From positions 1-50,300 of the forward strand of contig SIBK01000027.1 in assembly GCA_009695205.1 (NCBI GenBank): 50,300 nucleotides of DNA, read 5' to 3'. Numbering within the stretch: position 1 is the first letter of the stretch; every line of letters starts with the position of its first letter. Shown one piece after another: positions 23,336 through 32,036 of this stretch. The stretch comes from Pedosphaera sp. (GTDB lineage: Bacteria; Verrucomicrobiota; Verrucomicrobiia; Limisphaerales; UBA9464). Under the pieces are notes generated by a model. That model did no database searches, was not told the DNA's origin, and worked only from the letters and a program-made list of their open reading frames with translations. Both the position numbers and the translations under genes were made by a program.

Positions 23336-24758
23336 ATGCTCCAAAGACCCGTCCTCTCCGCCGTTCCCCTCGCCCTCGTTTCACTCGTCGCCCTCTCGCT
23401 GGCGATTCAGGCGGCCACGTTTCCCCTGCCGGTCGCCACACGGCAAACCGATTTCCCGCTCAAACGACCGACTGTCACGGGCACGGTTGTGGCGTGGGGC
23501 AGAAACTCAGATGGCCAAACGAATGAGCAAGTCGGCTTGCGCAGTGTGGTGGCAATCGCGGCGGGAAACTCACACACGGTGGCTTTGAAGAGCGACGGCA
23601 CGGTGGTCGCTTGGGGCGGGAGTTCAGGCGGCCAAGTGAGCGTCCCTTTAGGACTTAGCGAGGTCGTGGCAATCGCGGCGGGAAACTCACACACGGTGGC
23701 CTTGAAGAGCGACGGCACGGTGGTGGCATGGGGTCAGAATTCTCAGGGCCAAGCCAACGTCCCCGGCGGACTTAGCGGAGTTGTGGGTATCGCGGCGGGC
23801 TGGGCTCACACCGTGGCCTTGAAGGGTGATGGCACGGTTGTGGCGTGGGGAGCCAACGACCAAGAGCAAACGAAGGTGCCCGCCACCCTAAGTAGAGTGG
23901 TGGCAATTGCAGCCGCCAATCAGCATACGCTAGCGTTGCAACAGGACAATTCTGTGGACGGACGTGTTGCGGGATGGGGGGGTGAACGAGGGGAGCTCAT
24001 TAAGCATCCCCGGTGGACTGAGCGGGATTGTTGCTATTGCGGCGGGAGCTCATCATACCGTGGCCCTCAAGAACGATGGCACGGTGGTGGCGTGGGGAAA
24101 CGGTGCCCAAGACGGCATCCCCGCTGGCCTCAGCGAAGTCATTGCGGTGGGAGCGGGTTTTTCTTTCACAGTGGCCCTGGAGAATGACGGCACCGTGGTT
24201 GCTTGGGGAGCCAACGACCAAGGGCAAACGAAGGTGCCCGTCGGTCTAAGCGAAGTCGTCGCTATCGCCGTGGGCACATATCACACGGTTGCCCTGAAGA
24301 GCGATGGACTGGTAGGACCAAACGGCGCAACAGCTAGGGCGCAAGTCGTGAATGGCTTTGTAGTGGGCGTGAACGTGATCGGCGGCGGGCACGGCTACAC
24401 GGTGCCCCCGTTGGTGGTGATCAAAGGTGGAGGAGGGTCGAATGCTACTGCCACCGCCATCATATCCGGCGGCAGCGTCACCGGCTTCACCGTCACCAAT
24501 CCCGGCATCAGGTACACCAGTCAGCCGAAAGTCTTAATTGCCTCGCCCCCGTTCTCGCCAGAACTCGCCATCGAGGTTAGCCGGGTGAACGTGAACATGC
24601 GGGTGGTGCTGGGCCGGAAGTATCAACTCCAAGCCTCACGTGATCTCAAAGTCTGGACTATCGCCGGCGCGGCATTCGTGGCCGATTCCGAAAGCGTCAC
24701 TCAAGAATTCGTCGTGGCGGAGGTCGGCCGTTACTTCCGTGTCGTGGAAATTCTTTGA
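23336..24758 (+). pseudogene. Secreted RCC1-repeat (beta-propeller) protein with a frameshift
   Basis: The ATG at 23336 starts a signal peptide (MLQRPVLSAVPLALVSLVALSLAIQAA). Repeats of about 39 residues follow (VVAIAAGNSHTVALKSDGTVVAWG), which is RCC1/ATS1 beta-propeller sequence. The frame breaks at the G-run 23975-23982: seven G lie where six would give WGVNEGSSLSIPGG. Translation resumes in another frame from 23964 and continues with three more repeats. It then has a GYTVPPLVVIKGGGGSNATATA domain and a final all-beta segment (RKYQLQASRDLKVW). The whole gene would give about 470 residues. As read, only the first propeller part is made with a wrong tail. Adjacent repeats are nearly identical in DNA, so slippage is likely. 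The G-run makes a sequencing error possible. Confidence 0.75.
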
Positions 24759-24815
24759 AGATGGGCAGTATAAGAAAGCGGCTTATTGACGCTCCTCTCG
24801 CTCTGGCTGTTCAGC

Positions 24816-26195
24816 TCAAGGCTGACCTGTGGGCAAGACGGACCGGAAGCCGTCGCCGTTGCTCTTGCCGACCGGCGCGCGGTTGTCGCTGCGGTACGCC
24901 GACCGGCAGCTATATGCGATGCGACCCCAACTGCCGCCCCGGATCACGCGGGACGAGCCCGAATCGGGGCCCCGTGAGTCCGTTTGAGACCCAAGCGAGT
25001 ACGAACCGACCCAATCCCAGCACCATTCCCATACGTTCCCAACCATGTCGTATAACCCATACCCGTTCGCTGCAAAGGACCCCACCGGACTCGTCGCCGG
25101 TGTCGTCCCTCCGATTTTCCCAATCGGGTTGTAGCCATCCGATCCCACATCGTAGCTGACGATCCCAGTTCCATAGTAGTTGGCCATGCCTTGCGAAATC
25201 AAGTTGCCCCACGGAAACCGTTGCCCGCTCAACCCACCTCGCGCCGCCTTCTCCCACTCCGCCTCCGTCGGCAATCGGTACCCTTTCGCCCCCCAATTCA
25301 CAAAGACAGGAACCTCCCCAGTCCGATACACCCTCGTCAATCCAACATCCGTGTAATACACTGGCGTCTTACCCGCCAGCTCCGACCGTGCATTGCACCA
25401 CTTCACTACATCGAACCAATTCACAGTATGCACTGGATGATTCGCTGCCTTTCCTTCACCCGGATTGTCAAAGCCATACCCGTAACCGGTACTCCATCCT
25501 TTCACCTCATCCCAAAGGGCCTTCGTCACCTCCGTCTTGTCCATGTAAAATCCAGAAATGAACACGGAATGCACCGGTCGCTCGTCCGGATTGCCCTCGT
25601 TGAACGTGTCTCCCATCTCGAACGAGCCCGCCGGGATCAGCACCATGCCGCTCGGAGCCGACGGCACTGTCACCGCCACCGTCACCGCCCGGTAGAACCG
25701 TGTCGCGGATCCTACCGCCAAATCGACCACCGTCACGCCATCGGTTCCCACTGTGACGTTGGTTAGCACCTGCCACATCTCTCCCGGCCCCGGCGTCGCG
25801 CTCCACTCTACGCGGTGGGGGCTCCCGCTCTGCCCCCAAACCGTAATCTTGGGAACGAGCTCGATCGTTAAACTTGTCTCCCGCGGCGGAGCCTCAATCG
25901 CAACCACTGGTGCCGCACTGTATCCGCTCCCTGCGTTCAGAACGATGATCTGCCCGACTTTGTCGCCGCTCAGGATTGCCTTGGCTACCGCCCCACTCCC
26001 ACCACCTCCGCTGAAGGAAACCCGCGGTTCGGATTGGTAGCCGGACCCGCCGGTGATCACTTTGATGCCAGTGACGTATCCCTCCGTCACGGTTGCCACG
26101 GCGGTTGCCTGTTCGCCAGCCGCCAGTAAATGCATTGGCAAGAGTGCGATCAGATAAACAAGAAATCGGCCTGTCAAAACCGATGGGAATTTCAT
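24816..26195 (-). CDS. Secreted formylglycine-generating-enzyme-like (SUMF1/FGE-sulfatase) domain protein
   Basis: The 459-residue protein starts with a signal peptide (MKFPSVLTGRFLVYLIALLPMHLLAAG). A domain with YVTGIKVITGGSGYQSEPRVSFSGGGGSGAVAKAILSG and VLNAGSGYSAAPVVAIEAPP follows (about 30-105). A small beta domain comes next. The C-terminal half is an FGE-sulfatase/SUMF1 fold (about 195-455): GMVLIPAGSFEMGDTFNEGNPDERPVHSVFISGFYMDKTEVT, LPTEAEWEKAARGG, YDMVGNVWEWCWDW, SRVIRGGSW and GFRSV. Most such proteins are not sulfatase activators but sugar-binding or unknown. The copper-binding cysteine pair of true FGE is not evident. It is convergent with the RCC1 gene and shares its glycine-rich domain. 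An ATG at 26195 is best; the longer frame to 26300 lacks a leader. Confidence 0.85.
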   Translation of the reverse strand: MKFPSVLTGRFLVYLIALLPMHLLAAGEQATAVATVTEGYVTGIKVITGGSGYQSEPRVSFSGGGGSGAVAKAILSGDKVGQIIVLNAGSGYSAAPVVAIEAPPRETSLTIELVPKITVWGQSGSPHRVEWSATPGPGEMWQVLTNVTVGTDGVTVVDLAVGSATRFYRAVTVAVTVPSAPSGMVLIPAGSFEMGDTFNEGNPDERPVHSVFISGFYMDKTEVTKALWDEVKGWSTGYGYGFDNPGEGKAANHPVHTVNWFDVVKWCNARSELAGKTPVYYTDVGLTRVYRTGEVPVFVNWGAKGYRLPTEAEWEKAARGGLSGQRFPWGNLISQGMANYYGTGIVSYDVGSDGYNPIGKIGGTTPATSPVGSFAANGYGLYDMVGNVWEWCWDWVGSYSLGSQTDSRGPDSGSSRVIRGGSWGRIAYSCRSAYRSDNRAPVGKSNGDGFRSVLPTGQP

Positions 26196-26318
26196 TTTTC
26201 CCAGCCTCCCCCTCGAGGGCTCGCAGTCAATGGCCAATTCCAGGGCGTGCAATCCATGCCGGGGTATTCCGCGGTGGCGGCGGTGCTCCGCCGGAGTCAC
26301 CAGCCAAAGCCGCTTAGG

Positions 26319-26798
26319 TTATTTTTCGGCATCAAGCGTCTTGCTATCAGGTACATCCACGCTGTCCATCAGGTCAGTAAAGCCCTTCGTGAGCGCGTCC
26401 ACGACCCACCCGGGCAGCCCGAAAAGCGTGGCCTGCTCCCGGGCATGGACGAATGGCTTCACGTACCCGGCGCGCCACAGGGCATTGTAGATCACACGCC
26501 CAGCCGCTGCGGCGTCCTGCATGCCCACCAGTTTCGTGGCGGTCGCGTCCCTCATCCGTGCAATGGAGATGGCAGCCCGCCCAGCGAAGGCAGTGAAGAT
26601 CCTCTCGATCTCGGCCTTCCCAATTAAGTCGTCGGAGTCGATGCCGAGTTTTGCTTGGGCCAGCAAGTTTTTCACCTTTTGGTCGCTGTAATTCCGCCGC
26701 ACCTTGTCCCACATGCCAAACATTTCAGGCTCGTTGGATGCTATCGCAGCGGTCATCCGGACTTGTGCCTGCGCAATCCAACCCGTGATTTCTTCCAC
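26319..26798 (-). CDS. Hypothetical protein, possibly phage-derived
   Basis: This 159-residue protein is not recognised. It is rich in charged helices (MEEITGWIAQAQVRMTAAIASNEPEMFGMWDKVRRNYSDQKVKNLLAQAKLGIDSDDL). It contains AGYVKPFVHAREQATLFGLPGWVVDALTKGFTDLMDSV and ends with an acidic tail. There is no signal peptide, membrane segment or known motif. It lies 15 bp downstream of the helix-turn-helix protein at 26814 on the same strand. The pair resembles a small phage packaging or DNA-binding module by context only. Confidence 0.6.
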   Translation of the reverse strand: MEEITGWIAQAQVRMTAAIASNEPEMFGMWDKVRRNYSDQKVKNLLAQAKLGIDSDDLIGKAEIERIFTAFAGRAAISIARMRDATATKLVGMQDAAAAGRVIYNALWRAGYVKPFVHAREQATLFGLPGWVVDALTKGFTDLMDSVDVPDSKTLDAEK

Positions 26799-26813
26799 CT
26801 CGTCTTGAAGGGA

Positions 26814-27200
26814 TCAGTTCACCAACTCGATATCCGCCAGCGTGATAGGATCGGCTGGCTTATTTATCCCCAGCGCGGCCCGGACTTCCTGGATCCGATT
26901 GACGAGCCGCCCGCGGATGTTGGGAGTGCTCCCGAGGATGTCACACATCAGCCGTTTGTCGTTGACTGGATGACCAGCATCAACCCACCGATGGACGGTC
27001 TGTTGGTGCACGCGCCAGAAGATTGCCAGGGCCGGGACGTCGATTGTGTCAGCCCGTTGCGTCTTGCGCTTCATCTCGTCCAGATGGGCGGACTCGCGGG
27101 CGCTTCGCGTTTTGCCGGAGGCGAGCTTCTTTGCGATGTTCTTGTGGTTCGCTGCAATCAGGGTGTCAAGCTGATCGGGCGTAACTGGAGGTGGCTTCAT
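26814..27200 (-). CDS. Small helix-turn-helix protein, terminase-small-subunit-like
   Basis: This is a 128-residue basic protein. Its centre, DVPALAIFWRVHQQTVHRWVDAGHPV followed by NDKRLMCDILGS, resembles the helix-turn-helix of Nu1-type phage terminase small subunits or MerR/excisionase DNA-binding domains. The N-terminus is lysine-rich (KNIAKKLASGKTRSARESAHLDEMKRKTQRAD). No other domain is seen. It sits 5' of the hypothetical gene at 26319 with a 15-bp gap. A role in island excision or DNA packaging is possible but unproven. Confidence 0.5.
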   Translation of the reverse strand: MKPPPVTPDQLDTLIAANHKNIAKKLASGKTRSARESAHLDEMKRKTQRADTIDVPALAIFWRVHQQTVHRWVDAGHPVNDKRLMCDILGSTPNIRGRLVNRIQEVRAALGINKPADPITLADIELVN

Positions 27201-27573
27201 TTGTTTGTAAGGGGTTTTTAACGATCTCGCGTCGATTTGCTCACAAGAGGCCCAATTTACCTATTTTGAGCAAAAGGGGGGTGGGTCAGGTCTCCTCGTT
27301 TTTTTAACCTTCATAGGAGACTCCTAACCCGAAAAATCTAGGCCCATTAGGCATCCCTGTACCCATTGTGGGTCTCGAATGGCTGGAGCCGGTGCCTTGC
27401 TCTCCACATCGGCGCCTACTTCCGGCAGGCTGTCGCGATTGAACCTCACGAAGCTCCCGTGAAGGCGGGCAACACGTTGACCGGTCCCGAAGAACGTCCC
27501 AGGCAAGACCCATGCGAAATGAATTTCAGCCTTGCCCCCTGTGCAAGACGTGCAAGACGACGGCGAGTTGCAC
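27201..27573. other. Island stretch without a supported gene
   Basis: No frame here has recognisable family sequence; overlapping minus-strand frames up to 132 residues look like shadows. A small hairpin, AGGAGACTCCT (27316-27326), lies in AT-richer DNA upstream of the helix-turn-helix gene and may belong to its promoter region. The rest is unassigned. Confidence 0.35.
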
Positions 27574-27831
27574 GAGATGAACGAGTTATTGATAGCAATT
27601 TCCTTTGACGCTCCGCGATTAGACGGCACCGCGTTGCGTGTCAGCCGTGACGAAGCGAAGACATGGAGTGATGCTCTGGCTGTGGACAGTATCATCGGGG
27701 CATACCCTTCGATGGTCAATCTGAAGGCCGGTTCAGTGTTGATTGTGTATTACGAGGAAGGACGGGGTTCCAACATCCACGCGCGCCGATTTCGCGTCCA
27801 AGGAAGGGACGTGACGTGGCAACCAATGTAA
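27574..27831 (+). pseudogene. C-terminal remnant of a sialidase/BNR-repeat protein
   Basis: The plus frame contains ALRVSRDEAKTWSDALAVDSIIGAYPSMVNLKAGSVLIVYYEEGRGSNIHARRFRV and a TAA at 27829-27831. S-x-D-x-G-x-T-W (here SRDEAKTW, Asp box) followed by YPS.V....G.VLIVYYEE matches the last blade of exo-alpha-sialidases and related six-bladed propellers. The N-terminal part (about 27574-27625) is made of the dispersed repeat A and the blades before it are missing. Thus it is a cut-off tail joined to the repeat. Confidence 0.55.
27585..27622 (+). repeat. Island repeat, copy A
   Basis: This copy shares TTGATAG, then CTTTGACGCTCCGCGATTAG with copies B and C. It lies at the 5' edge of the sialidase remnant. 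After ATTAG the sequence diverges from the other two copies. Confidence 0.6.
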
Positions 27832-27846
27832 TTCTCAACCCGTCAA

Positions 27847-27894
27847 TGATTGATAGGCATTTCCTTTAACGCTCCGCGATTAGGCTGGTATTGC
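27847..27894 (+). repeat. Island repeat, copy B
   Basis: The core ATTGATAGGCATTTCCTTTA is followed by ACGCTCCGCGATTAGGCTGG and TATTGCTT. It directly abuts the TAA of the histidine-kinase gene (27895-27897, minus strand). A sigma-70-like pair (TTAACG, 17 bp, TATTGC) can be drawn on the plus strand. Confidence 0.6.
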
Positions 27895-29649
27895 TTAATC
27901 AGCAACCTCGATCACTTCGGTCGGGAGGGTGGCGGTGAAGGTGGATCCTTTGCCCGCTTCACTGGCGACGGTGAGGTCGCCGCCCATGAGTTGGCAAAAC
28001 TTACGGCTCAAGGCCAATCCGAGGCCCGTGCCTCCGTATTTCTTCGACGTCGAGGCATCCGCCTGAGCAAAGGCTTGGAACAAGCGGCCCACCTGCTCTG
28101 GGGTCATTCCAATACCCCTATCGATGACGTCAAAGACGAGGTTGGACCCCTGACGCCGAGCCCGCAGGGTGATTCGGCCCTTGTCGGTAAACTTACTAGC
28201 ATTGCTCAGCAGGTTGAAGAGCGCCTGCCGAACCTTGGTAACATCCGCTCGCATCGAACCGATTTCCGGTGCGACTTCCAAAGTGAGTTGATTGCCGTTT
28301 TTATTAATCAAGGGCTACACGGTGGCCGCGATTTCGTTCAAAAGGGTCTGGACCTCAAAGGTCTCCAAATAGAGAGTCATCTTCCCGGCCTCGATCTTGG
28401 AGAGGTCAAGGATGTCATTGATCAAGCCGAGCAAATGCTTGCCCGCTCCATTAATCTTTTGCAGGTCCGGCTTAATCTCCGGGGTTCCCAAATCGTCCGC
28501 CTCTTCCTGGAGCATTTCGCTATAGCCAATGATGGCATTGAGCGGCGTGCGCAGTTCGTGGGACATGTTGGCCAGGAATTGGGACTTGGCCTTGCTGGCA
28601 GCCTCCGCGGCCACCTGCGCCACTTGGAGAGCCTCGCTCTTGGTCTTAATCTCCTCCAGTTGCTGCAGAGCCACGCCGTTGCTGGCTTCAAGACTGGTTC
28701 GTAATTCATGGAAACGATTTCCCAAGAGACAAAAACCGCTCAAGGCAAAGGAAATTACCGCCGGTATCTGAATCAACTCCCAGGCAAGATCGGGGTTCTC
28801 GCCGGCTCGAACGGGTAAGTATGGCAACAGGGATTTTTGTATATCCAATATCCCGGAGAAGAAACCACCCGCGAAAAATGCCCCGATGGAATAAAAGATA
28901 TATGTAACTTCGAAGTTGGGAACACCCATGCAGAGAATTAAGGCGCTGATCCAGGTCCCCAGGACGAAGCGGTGTTGGAAAATCGATACGGTGCGATCTA
29001 CACACTTAACACTTATGGCGGTCTCCACTGAAAGCCAAATCATGGCGACAACGGCTAGATCCACAATAAACCAACTATATTTTATATCATTATACAGGAA
29101 ATACTTTCCTGCTGCATTCATTATTGCATAGTAGATACCCCAACATAAACCTGGTAAACTTGCTACTATTGCAAACCAACAGCGAAAAGGTATTTCCCGA
29201 TCCAGACTGGATCGAACCAAACCAAACATAAGCGGCACTAACGCGCTTAGAACAGCTATCCTCAAATCACACCGATAACTATTTTCTCCGAATAGCAACC
29301 ATAAGCTGACCGGTACGCACAAGAGGCCAAACCAGAGTGCAAACTTCATACGCCTGTTGAAAAACCAAAGGCAGCCCATGACAAGTCCAAGAGACGCAAT
29401 AATACCACCCATGAAACGGGCCGAAATGGATTGTCGCACCTGATAGAATTTGGCCAGACGTTCCGGAACCTCTTGTCGGAGCAATAGGCGAGCTGGAAAA
29501 GATCGGTAACCTCCGGCCACAGCCGCATCGATTAATGCCTCTGTCGCCTCTTCCTTGAGACCTAGAAAGTTTAGAAACTCAAAATTGTGCTTCACCTCCC
29601 TGCGTTCGCGAATTGCTTGGGTGAGCGGGGTTTTAAGAAGCTTTCGCAA
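27895..29649 (-). pseudogene. Membrane histidine kinase interrupted by one in-frame TAG
   Basis: From 29649 the frame has several hydrophobic segments (about residues 80-320). A linker with a coiled coil follows, then the H-box [23 protein letters not shown] and [33 protein letters not shown]. At 28315-28317 there is a TAG; the same frame goes on with PLINKNGNQLTLEVAPEIGSMRADVTKVRQALFNLLSNASKFT (N box), DVIDRGIGMTPEQ (G1) and KKYGGTGLGLALSRKFCQLMGG (G2). Family members commonly have Gln where the TAG stands (CAG to TAG). Without readthrough the ATP-binding domain is lost. The N-terminus also lacks a clear start (no leader before [15 protein letters not shown]) and may be truncated. No receiver domain follows. 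It lies downstream of the LamG gene. Confidence 0.75.
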
Positions 29650-29815
29650 GGCATTTGTGTCGCTACGCTTCAGATGAACACTTTGGACACCCCGTGAGAT
29701 GCCGATAAATTAAGCGGATGCACTGCTGCCCAGAACTCGTTGGAGTTACCCCATGCAAATATGCATATTTCTGTAGCGAACTGTTCAGGAAACCAGTTCA
29801 GATCTTCTTTGTAAA
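29650..29815. other. Spacer between LamG protein and kinase
   Basis: The DNA is AT-rich with short frames only. In the kinase frame a few upstream codons ([10 protein letters not shown]) continue from the kinase side before a stop. This suggests the kinase gene extended further upstream, and that the LamG and kinase parts may once have been one protein or a tight pair. Confidence 0.3.
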
Positions 29816-30754
29816 TCAGGCTGCCGTAGCATTAGTTTGGATATTTTCATCTTTCCATGCTCGTCCCGATCCGTACGCGACTCCTCGGTCGAGTTTTAAA
29901 CGCCTGAAGCCGCCATTAATTAAAGAATGAATTTCAGGTGGGAAAATGATTTCTAGGTGTTGGAGCCTAAGCGTCCGTGACTCCTCAGACGTTGATCGGA
30001 CTTGAACTTTCCAAGCTAAGTCACCGCGAAATAAAGCCATATTTTCATCTCCATTAGTGGTTTTAAGTCGGTTACAATCGGAGTTTACGAGTACTACCAA
30101 GTTTGAGGCACCCCATTTTATTCGACCGGAAAGTCCACCCTTAATATCCTTTGCTGACAGAGCTTTGTTCCAAATGCGGATTTCATCCATCTGACCACAG
30201 TAGTCTTCCTCCTCTCCACCAAACGTATCCCTTCTAAAGTAATATTTACTACCGTCCCCGGAAGTGTGAAATGGTGTGGGAGTTTTTGCATGAATCACTT
30301 GCTCGCCATTAATATATCCGCTAAAAGAATTATCATCAGAAACCACTGCAAGATGGATCCACCCATTATTTTCATGTCGGCTAAGGAATCCATTGGCATC
30401 CCCATCCCATGTCCTGCCAACACTGGAAGCATGGACATTAAAGCAGCCATTCCAAACAGAGACTAACCGATTTTTCTGAGTTCCGAACTCGAAGAAACGT
30501 GTAAAGTATCCCAATCGTTCCGGCCTTACCCAAGCCTCCACTGTGATAGCCTTGTAACCATCGAGGCTGTGGGGCGGTAACTCTAAATAACTACCATTGC
30601 CATCAAAATGGAGCACCGAGTTGGTGGGTTCCGCTGCACCGATTAGCTGGGCGGTAAATCCCGTGACCAAGGCAAGAAGAACTCGGCAGCGTAAGACGAA
30701 GCAGCGGGAGTTCAAAAGCCATGAACGAAGGAGGCCGTTGAGACGGATATTCAT
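29816..30754 (-). CDS. Secreted LamG/concanavalin-A-like domain protein
   Basis: The 312-residue protein starts at ATG 30754 with a hydrophobic leader (CFVLRCRVLLALVTGFTAQLIGA). A LamG-like fold follows (about 45-240): VLHFDGNGSYLELPPHSLDGYKAITVEAWVRPE, FEFGTQ, NNGWIHLAVVSDDNSFSGYINGEQV and CGQMDEIRIWNKALSAKDI. Such domains bind sugars or surface polymers. The C-terminal 70 residues are not recognised (EESRTLRLQHLEIIFPPEIHSLI). Verrucomicrobial LamG modules are often joined to signalling or sensor modules. The kinase gene downstream makes a sensory role plausible. Its 5' end is 20 bp from repeat C. It may be a truncated N-terminal part of a larger protein. Confidence 0.7.
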   Translation of the reverse strand: MNIRLNGLLRSWLLNSRCFVLRCRVLLALVTGFTAQLIGAAEPTNSVLHFDGNGSYLELPPHSLDGYKAITVEAWVRPERLGYFTRFFEFGTQKNRLVSVWNGCFNVHASSVGRTWDGDANGFLSRHENNGWIHLAVVSDDNSFSGYINGEQVIHAKTPTPFHTSGDGSKYYFRRDTFGGEEEDYCGQMDEIRIWNKALSAKDIKGGLSGRIKWGASNLVVLVNSDCNRLKTTNGDENMALFRGDLAWKVQVRSTSEESRTLRLQHLEIIFPPEIHSLINGGFRRLKLDRGVAYGSGRAWKDENIQTNATAA

Positions 30755-30772
30755 GTAGAGAGCGAAAAGTTA

Positions 30773-30826
30773 TTATTGATAGGAACTTGTTTTGACGCTC
30801 CGCGATTAGCTGGTATGCTTTCATTC
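30773..30826 (+). repeat. Island repeat, copy C
   Basis: This copy reads TTATTGATAGGAACTTGTTT, TGACGCTCCGCGATTAGCTGG, TATGCTTTC with the core common to A and B. It lies 20 bp upstream of the LamG start codon. On the plus strand a promoter-like pair is visible (TTGACG, 16 bp, TATGCT). Together with copy B it brackets LamG plus kinase as direct repeats. Confidence 0.6.
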
Positions 30827-30893
30827 ATATTCGCCATAAAACCGTCCGCGAACGGCTCTGCTTTTTGAGTGTCACCGGGTGGCGTGGGCTTTT

Positions 30894-32036
30894 TCATTTG
30901 GTCGAATCAAGGGAGGGCGGCTTGCAGACGGCGGCGCGTAGGGTGTCTAACTCGTAGTGCGTGTAGCGGGAGTTCATTGCAGTCGTTTGGTGTCCGGTAA
31001 GCTTCATACGCACTTCCTGAGAGACTCCCGCATTGGCGAGGGCTGAGTTGAATCCGTGGCGGAGGGCGTGGAAGGAAAGCTTTGCGAATCGTTTGCCTTT
31101 TGCCTCGACGTAGTGCGGGTCAATCCCAGCCTTCTCCATCAGCTTCACGAAGGTTCCCGAGAGCCCGTTGCGGCCTCCGGGGCGACGGTTGGCGAGCGTT
31201 GGCATGAGGTACATTTCTGCTTTGTCGCCTGCGATTGCATCCAAATGCTCCCGCAAGTCAGCCGCAAGCGGAATCGTCGTCATTCGACCCGTCTTACTTT
31301 GCCGGAACGTGATTGTGCCAGTTTCCCCCGCTGCCATATCCTTGTCTTGCCATCTCAACTTCACTACATCCCCAAGGCGGGCACCGAGATAGCAACCGCA
31401 GAGGATGGCAGTCCGCCAGTCACCTTCGGAGGCATCTACCAGCAGCCGCAGTTTTGCAGCCGTGAAGATCTCCCGCGTCATCGCCTTGCACTTTGGAAGA
31501 CGAATGCCGCGCACGGGGCTTTTGTCCATTAGGCCAAGTCCAACAGCCGAATTGAAAACCGCCCGGAGGTCTTTGATATCCGCCGCAACGGTAGTTCCTT
31601 CAACCTCGCGGGCACGAGTGGTGACATAGCCTTGAACATCTTTCGGCAGAATCCCGTTGAGCTCGCGTTTGGAACGTTGGCCCAAGTGGGTTTGAAACCG
31701 TTCCATGACTCCCCTATAACGGGCATGGGTGCCTGGCGAGACCGTTTCTTCGAGACTTTCCACATGGCGAGCGAAGAAAGTCTCCACGGTTTCGCTTCGG
31801 ATGCTCTCTGTGGCATCACTAGTTCTCTCTAAAAGCTCCGAGACAAGAGCACGGGCGCGGTCTTGTGTCAGGTTGCCTTGCCGGGCCAGCTTCGCTGCAT
31901 GCTCTAAGGTGCGTGCAGTTTCGGCCGCCTTGGTGCGGTCCGTAGTCTTGGTGGAGCGGTTAACCCACACGCCGCGCTCATCGCGGAAACGAGCAAACCA
32001 AAAATCAGACTTCGGGTGTTTCCAAACGCAGGCCAT
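30894..32036 (-). CDS. Tyrosine recombinase/integrase of the island
   Basis: The 380-residue site-specific integrase has an N-terminal arm-type region (FWFARFRDERGVWVNRSTKT), a SAM-like core-binding domain (about 85-180) and the catalytic domain. The expected residues are all present: Arg in YLGARLGD (R220), Lys in SKTGR (K248), HALRHGF (H323 and R326), GHQT (H349) and the nucleophile in SRYTHY (Y358). It should catalyse integration and excision at the tRNA-Leu 3' end. Its gene lies 90 bp inside attR and reads inward, the usual layout. The frame is intact. Confidence 0.93.
   Translation of the reverse strand: MACVWKHPKSDFWFARFRDERGVWVNRSTKTTDRTKAAETARTLEHAAKLARQGNLTQDRARALVSELLERTSDATESIRSETVETFFARHVESLEETVSPGTHARYRGVMERFQTHLGQRSKRELNGILPKDVQGYVTTRAREVEGTTVAADIKDLRAVFNSAVGLGLMDKSPVRGIRLPKCKAMTREIFTAAKLRLLVDASEGDWRTAILCGCYLGARLGDVVKLRWQDKDMAAGETGTITFRQSKTGRMTTIPLAADLREHLDAIAGDKAEMYLMPTLANRRPGGRNGLSGTFVKLMEKAGIDPHYVEAKGKRFAKLSFHALRHGFNSALANAGVSQEVRMKLTGHQTTAMNSRYTHYELDTLRAAVCKPPSLDSTK

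Noticed and set aside
23551-23724. CRISPR array, because of regularly spaced similar segments
   Set aside because: The units are coding RCC1 repeats of about 117 bp without spacers or cas genes.
27585-30826. Integron attC sites at the island repeats
   Set aside because: No GTTRRRY core site and no imperfect-palindrome structure; the integrase is of the general island type, not IntI.
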